The notes under the pieces are model-generated. The model worked only from the letters and a program-made list of their open reading frames with translations. It searched no databases and was not told the DNA's origin. The position numbers and the translations under genes were made by a program. Positions 16,515-25,298 of a stretch of 64,000 nt of DNA are shown here, one piece after another (position 1 is the first letter of the stretch; each line of letters starts with the position of its first letter). This DNA comes from an uncultured Clostridia bacterium (GTDB lineage: Bacteria > Bacillota > Clostridia > Oscillospirales > Ruminococcaceae): positions 62,001 through 126,000 of the forward strand of contig CANRFM010000002.1 in assembly GCA_947629905.1 (NCBI GenBank), given 5' to 3'.

Positions 16515-16880
16515 TCAAGCATTTTTGTCACTATCTGTCCGGCGCAGATTCACTGCACCTGCCGCCTGCATCAATCCGGAGACCCGTCCGGCTGCCTTTG
16601 TGTCGCAGACGATCAGCAATTCCGTACTCCGGCGGAAATTTGGTTCGGGGATGCCGGCGTCACTCATTTCGGAAATCAGCACGTCCGTTGCGTAATTCAT
16701 CATCCGCAGATTGGCGGGCAGCATGGTGTACTGTTCCCTGCCCGCTGCGGGGCGCAGGGCTTTTCCCAGACGGCGGGTCGTGATGCGCCGGATGCCCCGG
16801 ACATTCCGCCGGATCCGCCCGGCAGCTAATTCTGCGAGTTCCTCTGAACCAAATTCTCCGTAGATCCTGCAAAGTTTCAT
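16515..16880 (-). CDS. Hypothetical protein, 121 residues
   Basis: Small basic protein beginning MKLCRIYGEFGSEELAELAA, with many arginines (RIRRNVRGIRRITTRRL). No signal peptide, membrane segment or known motif was recognised. ATG 16880 has AAAGGAG 8 bases upstream; the longer frame to 16952 lacks a ribosome site. It is divergent from the DUF951/prfA operon, with an inverted repeat between them. The N-terminal strand-helix pattern and even polar composition could be a small RNA- or DNA-binding fold, but this is only a guess. Confidence 0.7.
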   Translation of the reverse strand: MKLCRIYGEFGSEELAELAAGRIRRNVRGIRRITTRRLGKALRPAAGREQYTMLPANLRMMNYATDVLISEMSDAGIPEPNFRRSTELLIVCDTKAAGRVSGLMQAAGAVNLRRTDSDKNA

Positions 16881-16938
16881 ATCCGTTCTCCTTTCAGCTG
16901 CTTTGGGTGCATTGTCTATGTTATGGGTGGTTTTTTTA

Positions 16939-16959
16939 TGATTATTCAACAAATAATCA
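16939..16959. promoter_or_regulatory. Inverted repeat in a divergent promoter region
   Basis: Exact 8-bp arms TGATTATT and AATAATCA around CAACA. It lies between two divergent genes, about 20 bases upstream of the prfA-operon -35 box, a usual place for a dimeric repressor or activator site. Confidence 0.4.
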
Positions 16960-16978
16960 GAAAAATGCAGTCAGACTG

Positions 16979-17007
16979 TTGCCTTTTGTGCAAAAATGCG
17001 GTATAAT
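16979..17007 (+). promoter_or_regulatory. Promoter of the DUF951-prfA operon
   Basis: TTGCCT (16979-16984) and TATAAT (17002-17007), 17-base spacer. Confidence 0.7.
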
Positions 17008-17042
17008 ATAAAGGATAGATTTTTGAAAAAGGAAGTGACAGC

Positions 17043-17231
17043 ATGGATGTTCGAGTCGGCGATGTACTGCTGATGAAAAAACAGCACCCCTGCGGCGCAA
17101 AGGAAATGCTTGTGCTGCGCACCGGCATGGACTTCCGGCTGCGCTGCGTGGGCTGCGGACGGGAATTTTTAGTCCCCCGCCTGAAAATAGAGAAGAGTAT
17201 CAAGAAAATCACACGTCCGGATGGAGAATAA
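17043..17231 (+). CDS. DUF951 small protein
   Basis: A 62-residue protein with the DUF951 pattern: [19 protein letters not shown] at the start, then [17 protein letters not shown] with a CxxC pair, then R-rich helix KIEKSIKK. The single HPCG cysteine plus CVGC could hold a metal ion. DUF951 proteins are widespread in Firmicutes, with no established function. RBS AAGGAAG precedes the ATG. Its stop is 2 bases before the prfA start, so it is the first gene of a translation-related operon. Confidence 0.88.
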   Translation: MDVRVGDVLLMKKQHPCGAKEMLVLRTGMDFRLRCVGCGREFLVPRLKIEKSIKKITRPDGE

Positions 17232-17233
17232 GT

Positions 17234-18301
17234 ATGTTTGAAAAGTTGCTTGCCATGGAAGCCCATTTTGAGGAGATCAACCAACAGCTCTCTGACCCGG
17301 CAGTCGTCACCGACCGGGAACAGTATGCTGCCCTGATGAAAGAACACAAGAGCCTGACACCCATTATCGAGGTGTTCCGGCAATACCGTGCTGCACAAGC
17401 CGATGCCGAAGAAGCCAAAGCACTGCTCCGTGAAGAAGATGCGGAGCTGAAAGAAATGGCGCAGCATCAGCTTACCGAAGCCAATGCTGCCCTGACAGAA
17501 CTGGAACAGCAGCTGAAAGTCCTCCTGCTCCCGAAAGACCCGGATGACGACAAAAGCGTCATCATGGAACTGCGGGCAGGCGCAGGCGGCGAGGAAGCTG
17601 CCCTCTTTGCCAATTCGCTGTACCGGATGTATTCGATGTATGCCGAAGCGCACCGCTGGCAGACGGAGATCATCAACGCCTCCCCGACAGAACTGGGCGG
17701 GTTCAAGGAGATCTGCTTTTCCATTGAGGGAGAAGCTGCCTATTCCCGCCTGAAATACGAAAGCGGCGTGCACCGTGTGCAGCGTGTGCCCGAAACCGAA
17801 TCGCAGGGGCGCATCCAGACCTCGACCGTGACCGTTGCCGTTTTGCCGGAAGCGGAAGAAGTGGAGCTGCACATCGACCCCACCGACCTGAAAATTGACG
17901 TATTCCGTTCGAGCGGTGCGGGCGGACAGCACATCAACAAGACCGAATCCGCCGTGCGCATCACCCATCTGCCGACCGGCATGGTCGTTGAATGTCAGGA
18001 CGAACGCAGCCAGCACAAGAACCGTGACAAGGCAATGAAAGTCCTGCGCTCCCGTCTGCTCGAATCCATGCAGCAGGCGCAGAGCGACAAAGTCGCTTCC
18101 GAACGGCGTTCGCAGGTCGGGACGGGCGACCGGGCAGAAAAGATACGCACCTATAATTTTCCGCAGGGGCGGCTGACCGATCACCGTATCGGGCTGACGA
18201 TCTATCGGCTCGAAGCGGTCATGAACGGGGCACTGGACGAGATCGTGGATGCCCTTGCCACTGCCGATCAGGCGGCAAGACTGGCAGGGCAGGAAGCATG
18301 A
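17234..18301 (+). CDS. prfA: Peptide chain release factor 1
   Basis: A 355-residue class I release factor that recognises UAA and UAG in the ribosomal A site and triggers peptide release. The GGQ motif is present in [21 protein letters not shown] (about residue 230). The domain carrying the codon-reading loop has [14 protein letters not shown]. The N-terminal helical domain spans about residues 1-100. The length is normal. The gene is usually followed by prmC, which methylates the GGQ glutamine, but prmC is not next to it here. The stop overlaps the start of the threonylcarbamoyl-AMP synthase gene as ATGA. Confidence 0.96.
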   Translation: MFEKLLAMEAHFEEINQQLSDPAVVTDREQYAALMKEHKSLTPIIEVFRQYRAAQADAEEAKALLREEDAELKEMAQHQLTEANAALTELEQQLKVLLLPKDPDDDKSVIMELRAGAGGEEAALFANSLYRMYSMYAEAHRWQTEIINASPTELGGFKEICFSIEGEAAYSRLKYESGVHRVQRVPETESQGRIQTSTVTVAVLPEAEEVELHIDPTDLKIDVFRSSGAGGQHINKTESAVRITHLPTGMVVECQDERSQHKNRDKAMKVLRSRLLESMQQAQSDKVASERRSQVGTGDRAEKIRTYNFPQGRLTDHRIGLTIYRLEAVMNGALDEIVDALATADQAARLAGQEA

Positions 18302-19314
18302 GGACTTTACTCTTACACGATGACCCCGCTGACATCCGCAGGGCTGCTGACCTGATACAGGCAGGGCAGCTTGTGGCATTCCCGACCGAGACCGTCTACG
18401 GACTGGGAGCAAACGCCCTCGATGAAGATGCGGTGCGCTCGATCTTTGCTGCCAAGGGCAGACCGGCAGACAATCCCCTGATCGTCCACATCAGCAATAT
18501 TGCCATGCTGGCAAATCTTGCGGCAGAATTGCCGGATATTGCACTCCGGCTGGCGCAGCGGTTCTGGCCCGGACCGCTGACGATCGTACTCCCGAAGCAT
18601 CGTTCGGTGCCGCTTGTCACGTCCGGCGGCTTACAGACGGTCGGTATCCGGATGCCGGCACATCCGGCGGCAAGGGCGCTCATCCAGCGTTCCGGCTGTC
18701 CGATCGCTGCCCCCTCTGCCAACCGTTCGGGGAAGCCAAGTCCTACCACTGCCGCACACGTGATGGATGACATGAAAGGCAGGATCTCTGCCGTACTGGA
18801 CGGGGGGACTTGTGAAGGCGGTGTGGAGTCCACGGTCATCTGCTTGGATGATGCGGATACCATTCACTTGCTGCGACCGGGGCTGATTTCGGCAGAAGAC
18901 CTGAAACCCTATGCCAAGCAGGTCTATATTGACGAAGCCGTATACAAGCAGCTTTCCCCCGATGCGAAAGCCGCTTCCCCCGGCATGAAATATAAGCACT
19001 ACGCCCCGAAAGCGAAAATTCTTCCGGTGGATGCACCGGATTTTGCGGCATTTGCGGGCTGGGTGCAGGCACATACGGAGAAAGGCTGCTGGTGTCTGCT
19101 GTTCGACTCCGACCCCGAAGTCCCCGGCGTTCCGTCCATGCGCTACGGCGACGACGGGAAAACACAGGCGCATTACCTGTTTCTGCGCTTCCGGGAACTG
19201 GATGCAGCGGGCGCAAAGGTCATCTATGTCAGGATGCCCGGTCAGACGGGCGCAGGACTTTCCGTATACAACCGCCTGATGCGGGCGGCAGGATTCGAGG
19301 TGATCACGGTATGA
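18298..19314 (+). CDS. L-threonylcarbamoyladenylate synthase (Sua5 type)
   Basis: A 338-residue two-domain enzyme that makes threonylcarbamoyl-AMP from threonine, bicarbonate and ATP, the first step of t6A37 modification of ANN-decoding tRNAs. The N-terminal YrdC domain (about 1-200) shows [43 protein letters not shown] and GGVESTVI. The C-terminal Sua5 domain follows the [12 protein letters not shown] linker (about residue 229). Both ends overlap neighbours as ATGA, so prfA, this gene and coaE are one translational unit. Confidence 0.95.
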   Translation: MRTLLLHDDPADIRRAADLIQAGQLVAFPTETVYGLGANALDEDAVRSIFAAKGRPADNPLIVHISNIAMLANLAAELPDIALRLAQRFWPGPLTIVLPKHRSVPLVTSGGLQTVGIRMPAHPAARALIQRSGCPIAAPSANRSGKPSPTTAAHVMDDMKGRISAVLDGGTCEGGVESTVICLDDADTIHLLRPGLISAEDLKPYAKQVYIDEAVYKQLSPDAKAASPGMKYKHYAPKAKILPVDAPDFAAFAGWVQAHTEKGCWCLLFDSDPEVPGVPSMRYGDDGKTQAHYLFLRFRELDAAGAKVIYVRMPGQTGAGLSVYNRLMRAAGFEVITV

Positions 19315-19937
19315 GCCATGCAGTCATTGTCGGGCTGACCGGACAGACCGGAGCCGGAAAAAGTACGGTATCTGCTATTTTTGTCGAGCAGGGGTTTGCC
19401 CTCATCGATGCCGACCAGATCTCACGGTATGTCACACAGCCGGGGATGCCCTGTCTGGCGGAACTGTTTGATTTCTTCGGGGAAAAGATACGAAATGCAG
19501 ATGATTCCCTCAACAGAAAGGCACTGGCAAAAATTGCCTTTACCGATAAACAGAAACTTGAAAGCCTCAACAGTATCTGCCATCCGTTCATTACGGAGGA
19601 GATCGTTGCCCGCATTGACCAGTTCCGGGACGAGGGGAAACGGCTGATCTTACTCGATGCGCCGACCCTCTTTGAAAGCAAGGCATCGGATTTCTGCGAC
19701 CTGATCATTTCCGTGCTGGCAGACGCACCGCTGCGTTTGCAGCGTATCATGCAGCGTGACAGCCTGACGGAACAGGCAGCACGGGAGCGCATGAGCGCAC
19801 AGCTGCCGGAGAGCTTCTTCGTGGAGCATTCCGACTACCTGATCCGCAACAATGACGACCAGACAGCACTCTGCGCCCTGTCAAGGGAAGTAGCGGACAA
19901 GATCAAGGCATACTATACAGCAGCCGTCTGCGGCTGA
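19311..19937 (+). CDS. coaE: Dephospho-CoA kinase
   Basis: A 208-residue P-loop kinase catalysing the last step of coenzyme A synthesis, phosphorylation of dephospho-CoA at the 3'-hydroxyl. The Walker A motif is GLTGQTGAGKST at residues 8-19, followed by the typical ALIDADQISR. The LLDAPTLFESK segment matches the family CoA-binding region. The start ATG 19311 overlaps the preceding stop as ATGA; a second ATG at 19318 is out of frame. The longer frame from 19092 is the shadow of the upstream gene. Confidence 0.93.
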   Translation: MSHAVIVGLTGQTGAGKSTVSAIFVEQGFALIDADQISRYVTQPGMPCLAELFDFFGEKIRNADDSLNRKALAKIAFTDKQKLESLNSICHPFITEEIVARIDQFRDEGKRLILLDAPTLFESKASDFCDLIISVLADAPLRLQRIMQRDSLTEQAARERMSAQLPESFFVEHSDYLIRNNDDQTALCALSREVADKIKAYYTAAVCG

Positions 19938-19961
19938 CATTTCTGAAAGGTGGAATTTCAC

Positions 19962-21365
19962 ATGGAAAACGAAAAGAACGAAGCACAGGTACTCCGGGAG
20001 CAGCTCTTCCCGGAAAACAAGCACGCCGGGCTGCGCATGTCGGAGGAGGCACTGGCTGCCTGCGGGGCATTCTGCGACGGCTATACGGCATTCCTGAATA
20101 CCTGCAAAACGGAACGGGAAGCGGCGGCTTTCTTTACCGCACAGCTCGAAGCGAAGGGCTATGTGCCCTTTACGCCCGGCATGGCACTGAAGGCAGGCGA
20201 CAAGGTCTACCTCAACAACCGCCGGAAGTCTGTCATTCTGGCAACGATCGGCACTGCACCCATTACGGAAGGGGTAAGGCTCTGCGCTGCGCATATCGAC
20301 TCCCCCCGCCTTGACCTCAAGCAGCATCCGCTCTATGAGGACAACGAGATCGGGTTCTTCAAGACGCATTATTACGGCGGTATCAAGAAGTATCAGTGGA
20401 CGGCAATGCCGCTTTCTTTGCACGGTGTAGTCATCCGCAAGGACGGCACTTCCGTGGAAGTCCGTATCGGGGAGGATGCCGGAGACCCGGTATTCTGCAT
20501 CACCGACCTGCTGCCGCACCTTGCCGGAGAGCAGATGAAGCGCACCCTTGCCAACGGCATCAAGGGCGAGGAGCTGAACATTGTCATCGGTTCTATGCCG
20601 TTCCGGACAGACAAGGGCAGTGAGCTTGTAAAGCTCCGCCTGATGCAGATCCTCAACGAAAAATATGGTATCACAGAAGAAGATTTCATCTCCGCCGAAC
20701 TGGAAGCTGTTCCGGCATTCCGGGCTGCAGATGTCGGCTTTGACCGGAGCTTGATCGGGGCTTACGGGCATGATGACAGGGTGTGTGCTTACCCGGCTTT
20801 CATGGCTTCCCTCGATACCCCTGCCCCGGTGCATACAAGTGTTGTCATCCTGACCGACAAGGAGGAAACCGGCAGTGACGGCAACACGGGGCTGCGTTCC
20901 TCCTACCTGAAATACTTCCTCTACGATCTGGCGGACTGCTTCGGGGCAAACGGCAGGGCAGTGATTCGGGCTTCCAAATGCCTTTCTGCGGACGTAAATG
21001 CCGGCTTCGACCCGACATTCTCCGATGTGCTGGAGAAAAACAACTGCGCCTACCTCAACCACGGCGTGTGCGTGACAAAGTTCACGGGCGCACGGGGCAA
21101 GTCGGGGACTTCGGACGCTTCGGCGGAGTATGTCGGTGAAGTGCGCCATATCCTCGATGCCGGGGACGTGATCTGGCAGACCGGAGAACTCGGCAAGGTC
21201 GATGTCGGCGGCGGCGGCACGGTGGCTGCGTATATTGCCAATTTGGATATTGATACCATTGACATTGGTGTCCCGGTGCTTTCCATGCACGCCCCCTTTG
21301 AGCTGGTCGCAAAGACGGATGTCTATGCCGCTTACCGGGCTTTCAAAGTATTCCTCGAAGCCTGA
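19962..21365 (+). CDS. M18 family aminopeptidase (aspartyl aminopeptidase type)
   Basis: A 467-residue zinc aminopeptidase of the M18 family. Metal-binding and catalytic segments are visible: CAAHIDSPRLDLKQ (about residues 110-123), DKEETGSDGNTGL (about 298-310, with the catalytic Glu) and VPVLSMHAPFEL near the C-terminus. The middle insert (about residues 125-240) is the usual dimerisation domain. ATG 19962 is chosen because AAAGGTGG ends 8 bases upstream; a GTG at 19950 is inside that site. It removes N-terminal residues, often acidic, from peptides in the cytosol. Confidence 0.93.
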   Translation: MENEKNEAQVLREQLFPENKHAGLRMSEEALAACGAFCDGYTAFLNTCKTEREAAAFFTAQLEAKGYVPFTPGMALKAGDKVYLNNRRKSVILATIGTAPITEGVRLCAAHIDSPRLDLKQHPLYEDNEIGFFKTHYYGGIKKYQWTAMPLSLHGVVIRKDGTSVEVRIGEDAGDPVFCITDLLPHLAGEQMKRTLANGIKGEELNIVIGSMPFRTDKGSELVKLRLMQILNEKYGITEEDFISAELEAVPAFRAADVGFDRSLIGAYGHDDRVCAYPAFMASLDTPAPVHTSVVILTDKEETGSDGNTGLRSSYLKYFLYDLADCFGANGRAVIRASKCLSADVNAGFDPTFSDVLEKNNCAYLNHGVCVTKFTGARGKSGTSDASAEYVGEVRHILDAGDVIWQTGELGKVDVGGGGTVAAYIANLDIDTIDIGVPVLSMHAPFELVAKTDVYAAYRAFKVFLEA

Positions 21366-21376
21366 AAGGAGCGCCT

Positions 21377-21565
21377 ATGTACGGGAATTATGCACTCTAT
21401 GCGTACAACAGCAAATTTGACTGCACGCAGGAATGGCATTTTGAGGATGTGTGCATGGAGACGGAAAATAATACCATTCTGATCAGGAACAGGAGCGGAA
21501 AGCTGCTGTATGCCATTTCCACGAACTGCTGCACGGTCATCGTTATGGAGGATGATGCAGGATGA
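21377..21565 (+). CDS. Small hypothetical protein, 62 residues
   Basis: Begins MYGNYALYAYNSKFDC and contains ILIRNRSGKLLYAISTN; no membrane segment or signal. An excellent ribosome site (GAAAGGAG, 6 bases from the ATG) and an ATGA overlap with the exonuclease III gene argue that it is translated. Four cysteines (C16, C26, C51, C52) are present, the last two adjacent. No family was recognised. Its place between the aminopeptidase and exonuclease genes suggests an operon, but not a function. Confidence 0.7.
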   Translation: MYGNYALYAYNSKFDCTQEWHFEDVCMETENNTILIRNRSGKLLYAISTNCCTVIVMEDDAG

Positions 21566-22311
21566 AGCTGATCTCATGGAACGTCAACGGTTTCCGGGCT
21601 TGCCTGAACAAGGGCTTTGAGGAACAGTTCCGGAAACTCGATGCGGATATGTTCTGCATTCAGGAAACGAAAATGCAGCCCGAACAGGTCACGACCCGCT
21701 TTGACGGGTGGGAGCAGTATTTCAACAGTGCCGTGAAGAAGGGCTACTCCGGTACGGCACTGTTCACGAAAACCACACCGCTGCAGGTGACGTTCAATTT
21801 TCAGGGACACACGGACGAGGGACGGGCGATCATTGCCGAATACGAGACATTCCGGCTGGTGGATCTCTATGTCCCCAATGCACAGCGGGGACTGACACGC
21901 ATTGACTACCGGATGCAGTGGGAGGACGATCTGCGGGCGTTTCTCATGGAACTGGACAAGGACAAACCGGTTATCCTCTGCGGCGACCTGAATGTTGCCC
22001 ATCAGGAGATTGACCTGCGCAACCCGAAGTCCAACGCCGGCAATGCCGGATTCTCCGACGAGGAGCGTGGAAAATTCGGGGAACTGCTGAAAGCGGGATT
22101 TACGGATACCTTCCGCTATCTCTACCCCGACCGCCGGGATGCCTATACATGGTGGTCGTACATGGGAAAAGCACGGGAAAAGAATGTCGGGTGGCGGATC
22201 GACTATTTCCTCGTGTCCAACCGCATTGCCGACAAGATCAAAGCGGCAGAGATCTACCCGGAAATTCAGGGCAGCGATCACTGCCCGGTCGGGCTGGAAA
22301 TCGACATATGA
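21562..22311 (+). CDS. Exodeoxyribonuclease III (AP endonuclease)
   Basis: A 249-residue Mg2+-dependent nuclease of the XthA/ExoA family that cuts at abasic sites and trims 3' ends in base excision repair. Landmarks in order are MKLISWNVNGFRA, FCIQETKMQ (metal-binding Glu), GYSGTALFTK, DLYVPNAQRG, ILCGDLNVAHQEIDL, the WRIDYFLVS strand and the catalytic SDHCPVGLE near residue 240. The length is normal. A terminator follows immediately. Confidence 0.96.
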   Translation: MKLISWNVNGFRACLNKGFEEQFRKLDADMFCIQETKMQPEQVTTRFDGWEQYFNSAVKKGYSGTALFTKTTPLQVTFNFQGHTDEGRAIIAEYETFRLVDLYVPNAQRGLTRIDYRMQWEDDLRAFLMELDKDKPVILCGDLNVAHQEIDLRNPKSNAGNAGFSDEERGKFGELLKAGFTDTFRYLYPDRRDAYTWWSYMGKAREKNVGWRIDYFLVSNRIADKIKAAEIYPEIQGSDHCPVGLEIDI

Positions 22312-22315
22312 ACCG

Positions 22316-22344
22316 AAAGCACGGAACATCCGTGCTTTCCTTTT
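22316..22344 (+). terminator. Terminator after exodeoxyribonuclease III gene
   Basis: Perfect 10-bp stem AAAGCACGGA/TCCGTGCTTT with a 3-base loop, then CCTTTT. Confidence 0.85.
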
Positions 22345-22355
22345 AGGAGGATACC

Positions 22356-23627
22356 ATGGGACTGAACAACCGCAGGGGGGATTTTACGCCCTTTGCCATG
22401 ACGGAAAAGCCTGTAAAGCAGCATCCGCTTCTGATGCCGCTATTGTGGGGCGTGTCATGGCTGATCACGGCAAAGGACGGACTAAAAATTGAACGTGCCG
22501 GTATGAAGGGCATAAAGCCGCCGTTTCTGGTGTTTGCCACACATCAGGGCTTTTCGGACTACTTTCTTGCACCGCTTGCCCTGTTTCCGCATCGGGCGAA
22601 TTATGTGTCCGATATGGAGGGATTTGCCAATTATGGAAAAACGCTCTACCGGTATGGCGGCTGTATCGGGAAACGGCGGTATGTGCCCGATATTTCCGTG
22701 ATGAACAACATCCGCTATGCCCTGTTCACGCTGCGGCAGCCGGTCGTTCTGTTCCCGGAATCAAGGCACTGTGATGCGGGTATTACCTCCGTGCTGCCCG
22801 ATGATCTCGGCAGGCTGGCGAGGGTGCTACGCGTTCCGGTCGTGCTGCTCACGATGCACGGCAGCTACCTGAAGAACCCGTTCTGGGACGAGGAACACGC
22901 CCGGAAAGTGCCGCTGCGGGCAAGGCTGGAACTGCTTTACACCGCAGAACAGGTGCGGACACTCTCCCCTGCCGTTATGCAAACAGAGATCGAAAAGCGG
23001 CTGCAATACGACGAATACGCCTATCAGCGGGAGAACAACATCCGCATTGGCGGCGCACACCGGGCAGAGGGGCTGCATCTGCCGCTGTACCGCTGCCGGA
23101 ACTGCCATGCAAAGGGCAGCATGGGCAGCGAGGGGACTTTTCTGTTTTGCCGGGCTTGCGGGGAACGCTGGGAATTGCAGGAAAACGGGCAGCTTTTCAC
23201 GGCGGACGGCTGTGCTGTGGACATTCCGGACTGGTACCGCTGGGAACGTGCGGAAACGAAAGCCGAAATTGCTGCCGGGCACTACGGGCTGCGGGTGCGT
23301 GTCCGCATCGAGGCACTCCCGAATGAAAAGGGCTTCATCCCCATGGGTGAGGGAACACTGACCCATGACCGAAGCGGTTTTACCCTGACACCGGACAGCG
23401 TGCCGGCAGGGGCTGTGGATACATTCCCCCTGCATATCCCCTCCCGGCTGCTTTCCTCTGCACAGACGGAATACAACTACCGGGGCAAGGGGGCTTGTCT
23501 TGTCCTCTCTACGCAGGACTGCTGCTACTATCTCTACAGCGATGACAAAAATTTCCATGTCACGGAGCTGGAATTTGCCGCAGAGCTGCTTTTTGGCTAT
23601 GTTACGGGAACGCTGTCGAACTTGTGA
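22356..23627 (+). CDS. PlsC-like acyltransferase with zinc ribbon and C-terminal extension
   Basis: A 423-residue protein. The N-terminal 220 residues or so resemble 1-acylglycerol-3-phosphate acyltransferases: the HX4D catalytic motif is ATHQGFSDYF (about residue 60) and a later block is VVLFPESRH. A zinc ribbon follows at about residues 245-275 (CRNC ... CRAC). The C-terminal 150 residues do not match a family I recognise. RBS AGGAGG precedes ATG 22356. The protein would acylate a lipid or related acceptor at the membrane. It lies upstream of the MBOAT operon, which has its own promoter, so a link to it is possible but unproven. Confidence 0.8.
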   Translation: MGLNNRRGDFTPFAMTEKPVKQHPLLMPLLWGVSWLITAKDGLKIERAGMKGIKPPFLVFATHQGFSDYFLAPLALFPHRANYVSDMEGFANYGKTLYRYGGCIGKRRYVPDISVMNNIRYALFTLRQPVVLFPESRHCDAGITSVLPDDLGRLARVLRVPVVLLTMHGSYLKNPFWDEEHARKVPLRARLELLYTAEQVRTLSPAVMQTEIEKRLQYDEYAYQRENNIRIGGAHRAEGLHLPLYRCRNCHAKGSMGSEGTFLFCRACGERWELQENGQLFTADGCAVDIPDWYRWERAETKAEIAAGHYGLRVRVRIEALPNEKGFIPMGEGTLTHDRSGFTLTPDSVPAGAVDTFPLHIPSRLLSSAQTEYNYRGKGACLVLSTQDCCYYLYSDDKNFHVTELEFAAELLFGYVTGTLSNL

Positions 23628-23695
23628 ATAATGTTACTTTTTCTTCCACGGCTTTTGTACAAAACGCTGATTTTTTTGAAGTTTGTCATTACCTA

Positions 23696-23724
23696 TTGCA
23701 GAAAAAAACAGAATGGTGTACAAT
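23696..23724 (+). promoter_or_regulatory. Promoter of the MBOAT-FkbH-ACP operon
   Basis: TTGCAG (23696-23701) and TACAAT (23719-23724), 17-base spacer. The leader of about 150 bases includes a CCGCAAATTGCGG hairpin; no riboswitch was recognised. Confidence 0.6.
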
Positions 23725-23879
23725 AGTGATAGAGGGTTTTCAGCTGCCGCAAATTGCGGTTGGCGTAAATTTTTCCTTAAAACTTGTACAAATATATACA
23801 AAAATGGGTTTTAATGTAAAAATTGACACGTTGTGAAAACTCTCTGAAATATAAAGAAAATAATTGGGGCAACAAATTC

Positions 23880-25283
23880 ATGGTTTTTTCAAGTTTACTA
23901 TTTCTGTACGGCTTTTTGCCGCTCTGCTTGCTGTGTTATGCGGCTTGCCAAAAAATATGGACACGCAATGCTGTCCTGATCGTATTCTCCCTGCTGTTCT
24001 ATGCATGGGGGGAACCGACACGCATCAAATACCTGCTGCTGAGTGCGCTGGTCAATTATCTCTGCGGTCTGCTGATCGGGAAAACCGGGAAAGAACCGCT
24101 CCGCAAGCTGGCGCTGACGGTCAGTTTGATTTTCAACCTCGGCATGATCGTGGTGTTCAAGTACAGCGGCTTCCTGATCGAAAACATCAATGCCATTTTC
24201 GGGGCGCATATTCCCGACCCCGGCATCGTGCAGATGATCGGTATCAGCTTCTACACGTTCCAAGTGATGTCGTATGTCATTGATGTCTACTGGGAAAAGG
24301 TGGAAGCGCAGGTCAATCCGTTCTGGTTTTTGCTGTATGTGGCGCTGTTCCCGCAGCTCATTGCAGGACCGATCGTCCGGTACAGCACCATCTCTAAAGA
24401 GATCACGGAGCGCACCACGACCCTCAGCGACCTGAGCAAGGGGCTGACGAGATTCGTGATCGGTCTGGCAAAAAAAGTAATTCTTGCCGACCAACTGTTC
24501 CGTGTCGTGGATACTTTTTTAGGGGACAATATCAGCGGGCTGTCCGTTCTGGGGACTTGGTATGGGATCATTCTCTACTCCATGTATATTTACTTCGATT
24601 TTTCGGGGTATTCGGATATGGCGATCGGGCTGGGGCTGATTTTCGGGTTTCACTTCGATGAAAACTTTGATCACCCGTACCTGTGCAAGGATATTACGGA
24701 ATTCTGGCAGCGGTGGCATATCTCGCTGGGCAGCTTCTTCCGGGATTATCTGCTGCCCGTTCCGGTGTTCGGCATCCGCAACAAGTACCTGAGTCTGGGG
24801 CTGGTATGGCTCTGCACGGGCATCTGGCACGGGGCAAGCTGGAACTACATACTCTGGGGCGTATACTACGGCGCATTTATTTTGCTGGAGACAAAGATCG
24901 GCAAGAAAAAAATGCGGAAGATCCCCCTTGTGCTGCGGCATATCTATAATAAGCTCGTGATCATCATCGGCTTTGGCATCTTCTATTTCGAGGATGTCAA
25001 GCAGCTTGGCTTGTTCTTCCGGAATCTGACATTTTTCAACCCCAATGGCTTTTTCAGCGTGGCAGAGCAGATCTCGCTGTATAACAATCTATACCTGATC
25101 CTTGCGGCTATTCTCTGCACGTTCCCGCTGCTGAAACTCCCGAAGCTGATCGAGGAAAAAGCACCCGTGATGCGTGCGCCGCTTGCGGTTGCCGGCACTG
25201 TCGTCTGTGCCGTGCTTCTGGTCGTGAGCAGCATCTTGTTGGTAGATTCCACAACCAAGGCATTTCTCTACTGGAGATTCTGA
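23880..25283 (+). CDS. MBOAT family membrane O-acyltransferase (DltB/AlgI-like)
   Basis: A 467-residue polytopic membrane protein of the MBOAT family, which passes acyl groups from an intracellular donor to an extracellular acceptor. The invariant catalytic His is in LCTGIWHGASWNYILWG (about residue 317). Other family blocks are FPQLIAGPIVRY, YFDFSGYSDMAIGLGLIFGF and ITEFWQRWHISLGSFFRDY. ATG 23880 starts a hydrophobic N-terminus; the ribosome site is weak (GGGGC), and the longer frame from 23823 is hydrophilic and unlikely. It heads a four-gene operon with a DHHW/SGNH protein, FkbH and an acyl carrier protein, the set expected for surface-polymer acylation. Confidence 0.92.
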   Translation: MVFSSLLFLYGFLPLCLLCYAACQKIWTRNAVLIVFSLLFYAWGEPTRIKYLLLSALVNYLCGLLIGKTGKEPLRKLALTVSLIFNLGMIVVFKYSGFLIENINAIFGAHIPDPGIVQMIGISFYTFQVMSYVIDVYWEKVEAQVNPFWFLLYVALFPQLIAGPIVRYSTISKEITERTTTLSDLSKGLTRFVIGLAKKVILADQLFRVVDTFLGDNISGLSVLGTWYGIILYSMYIYFDFSGYSDMAIGLGLIFGFHFDENFDHPYLCKDITEFWQRWHISLGSFFRDYLLPVPVFGIRNKYLSLGLVWLCTGIWHGASWNYILWGVYYGAFILLETKIGKKKMRKIPLVLRHIYNKLVIIIGFGIFYFEDVKQLGLFFRNLTFFNPNGFFSVAEQISLYNNLYLILAAILCTFPLLKLPKLIEEKAPVMRAPLAVAGTVVCAVLLVVSSILLVDSTTKAFLYWRF

Positions 25284-25298
25284 TAAGGAGATAACAAC

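Noticed and set aside
19881-21290. Minus-strand frame opposite the M18 aminopeptidase gene
   Set aside because: The plus-strand protein has catalytic motifs; the antisense frame does not, and it lacks a ribosome site.
23624-23836. A 70-codon frame after the PlsC-like gene
   Set aside because: It overlaps the promoter of the MBOAT operon, has no ribosome site and its composition follows AT-rich intergenic sequence.
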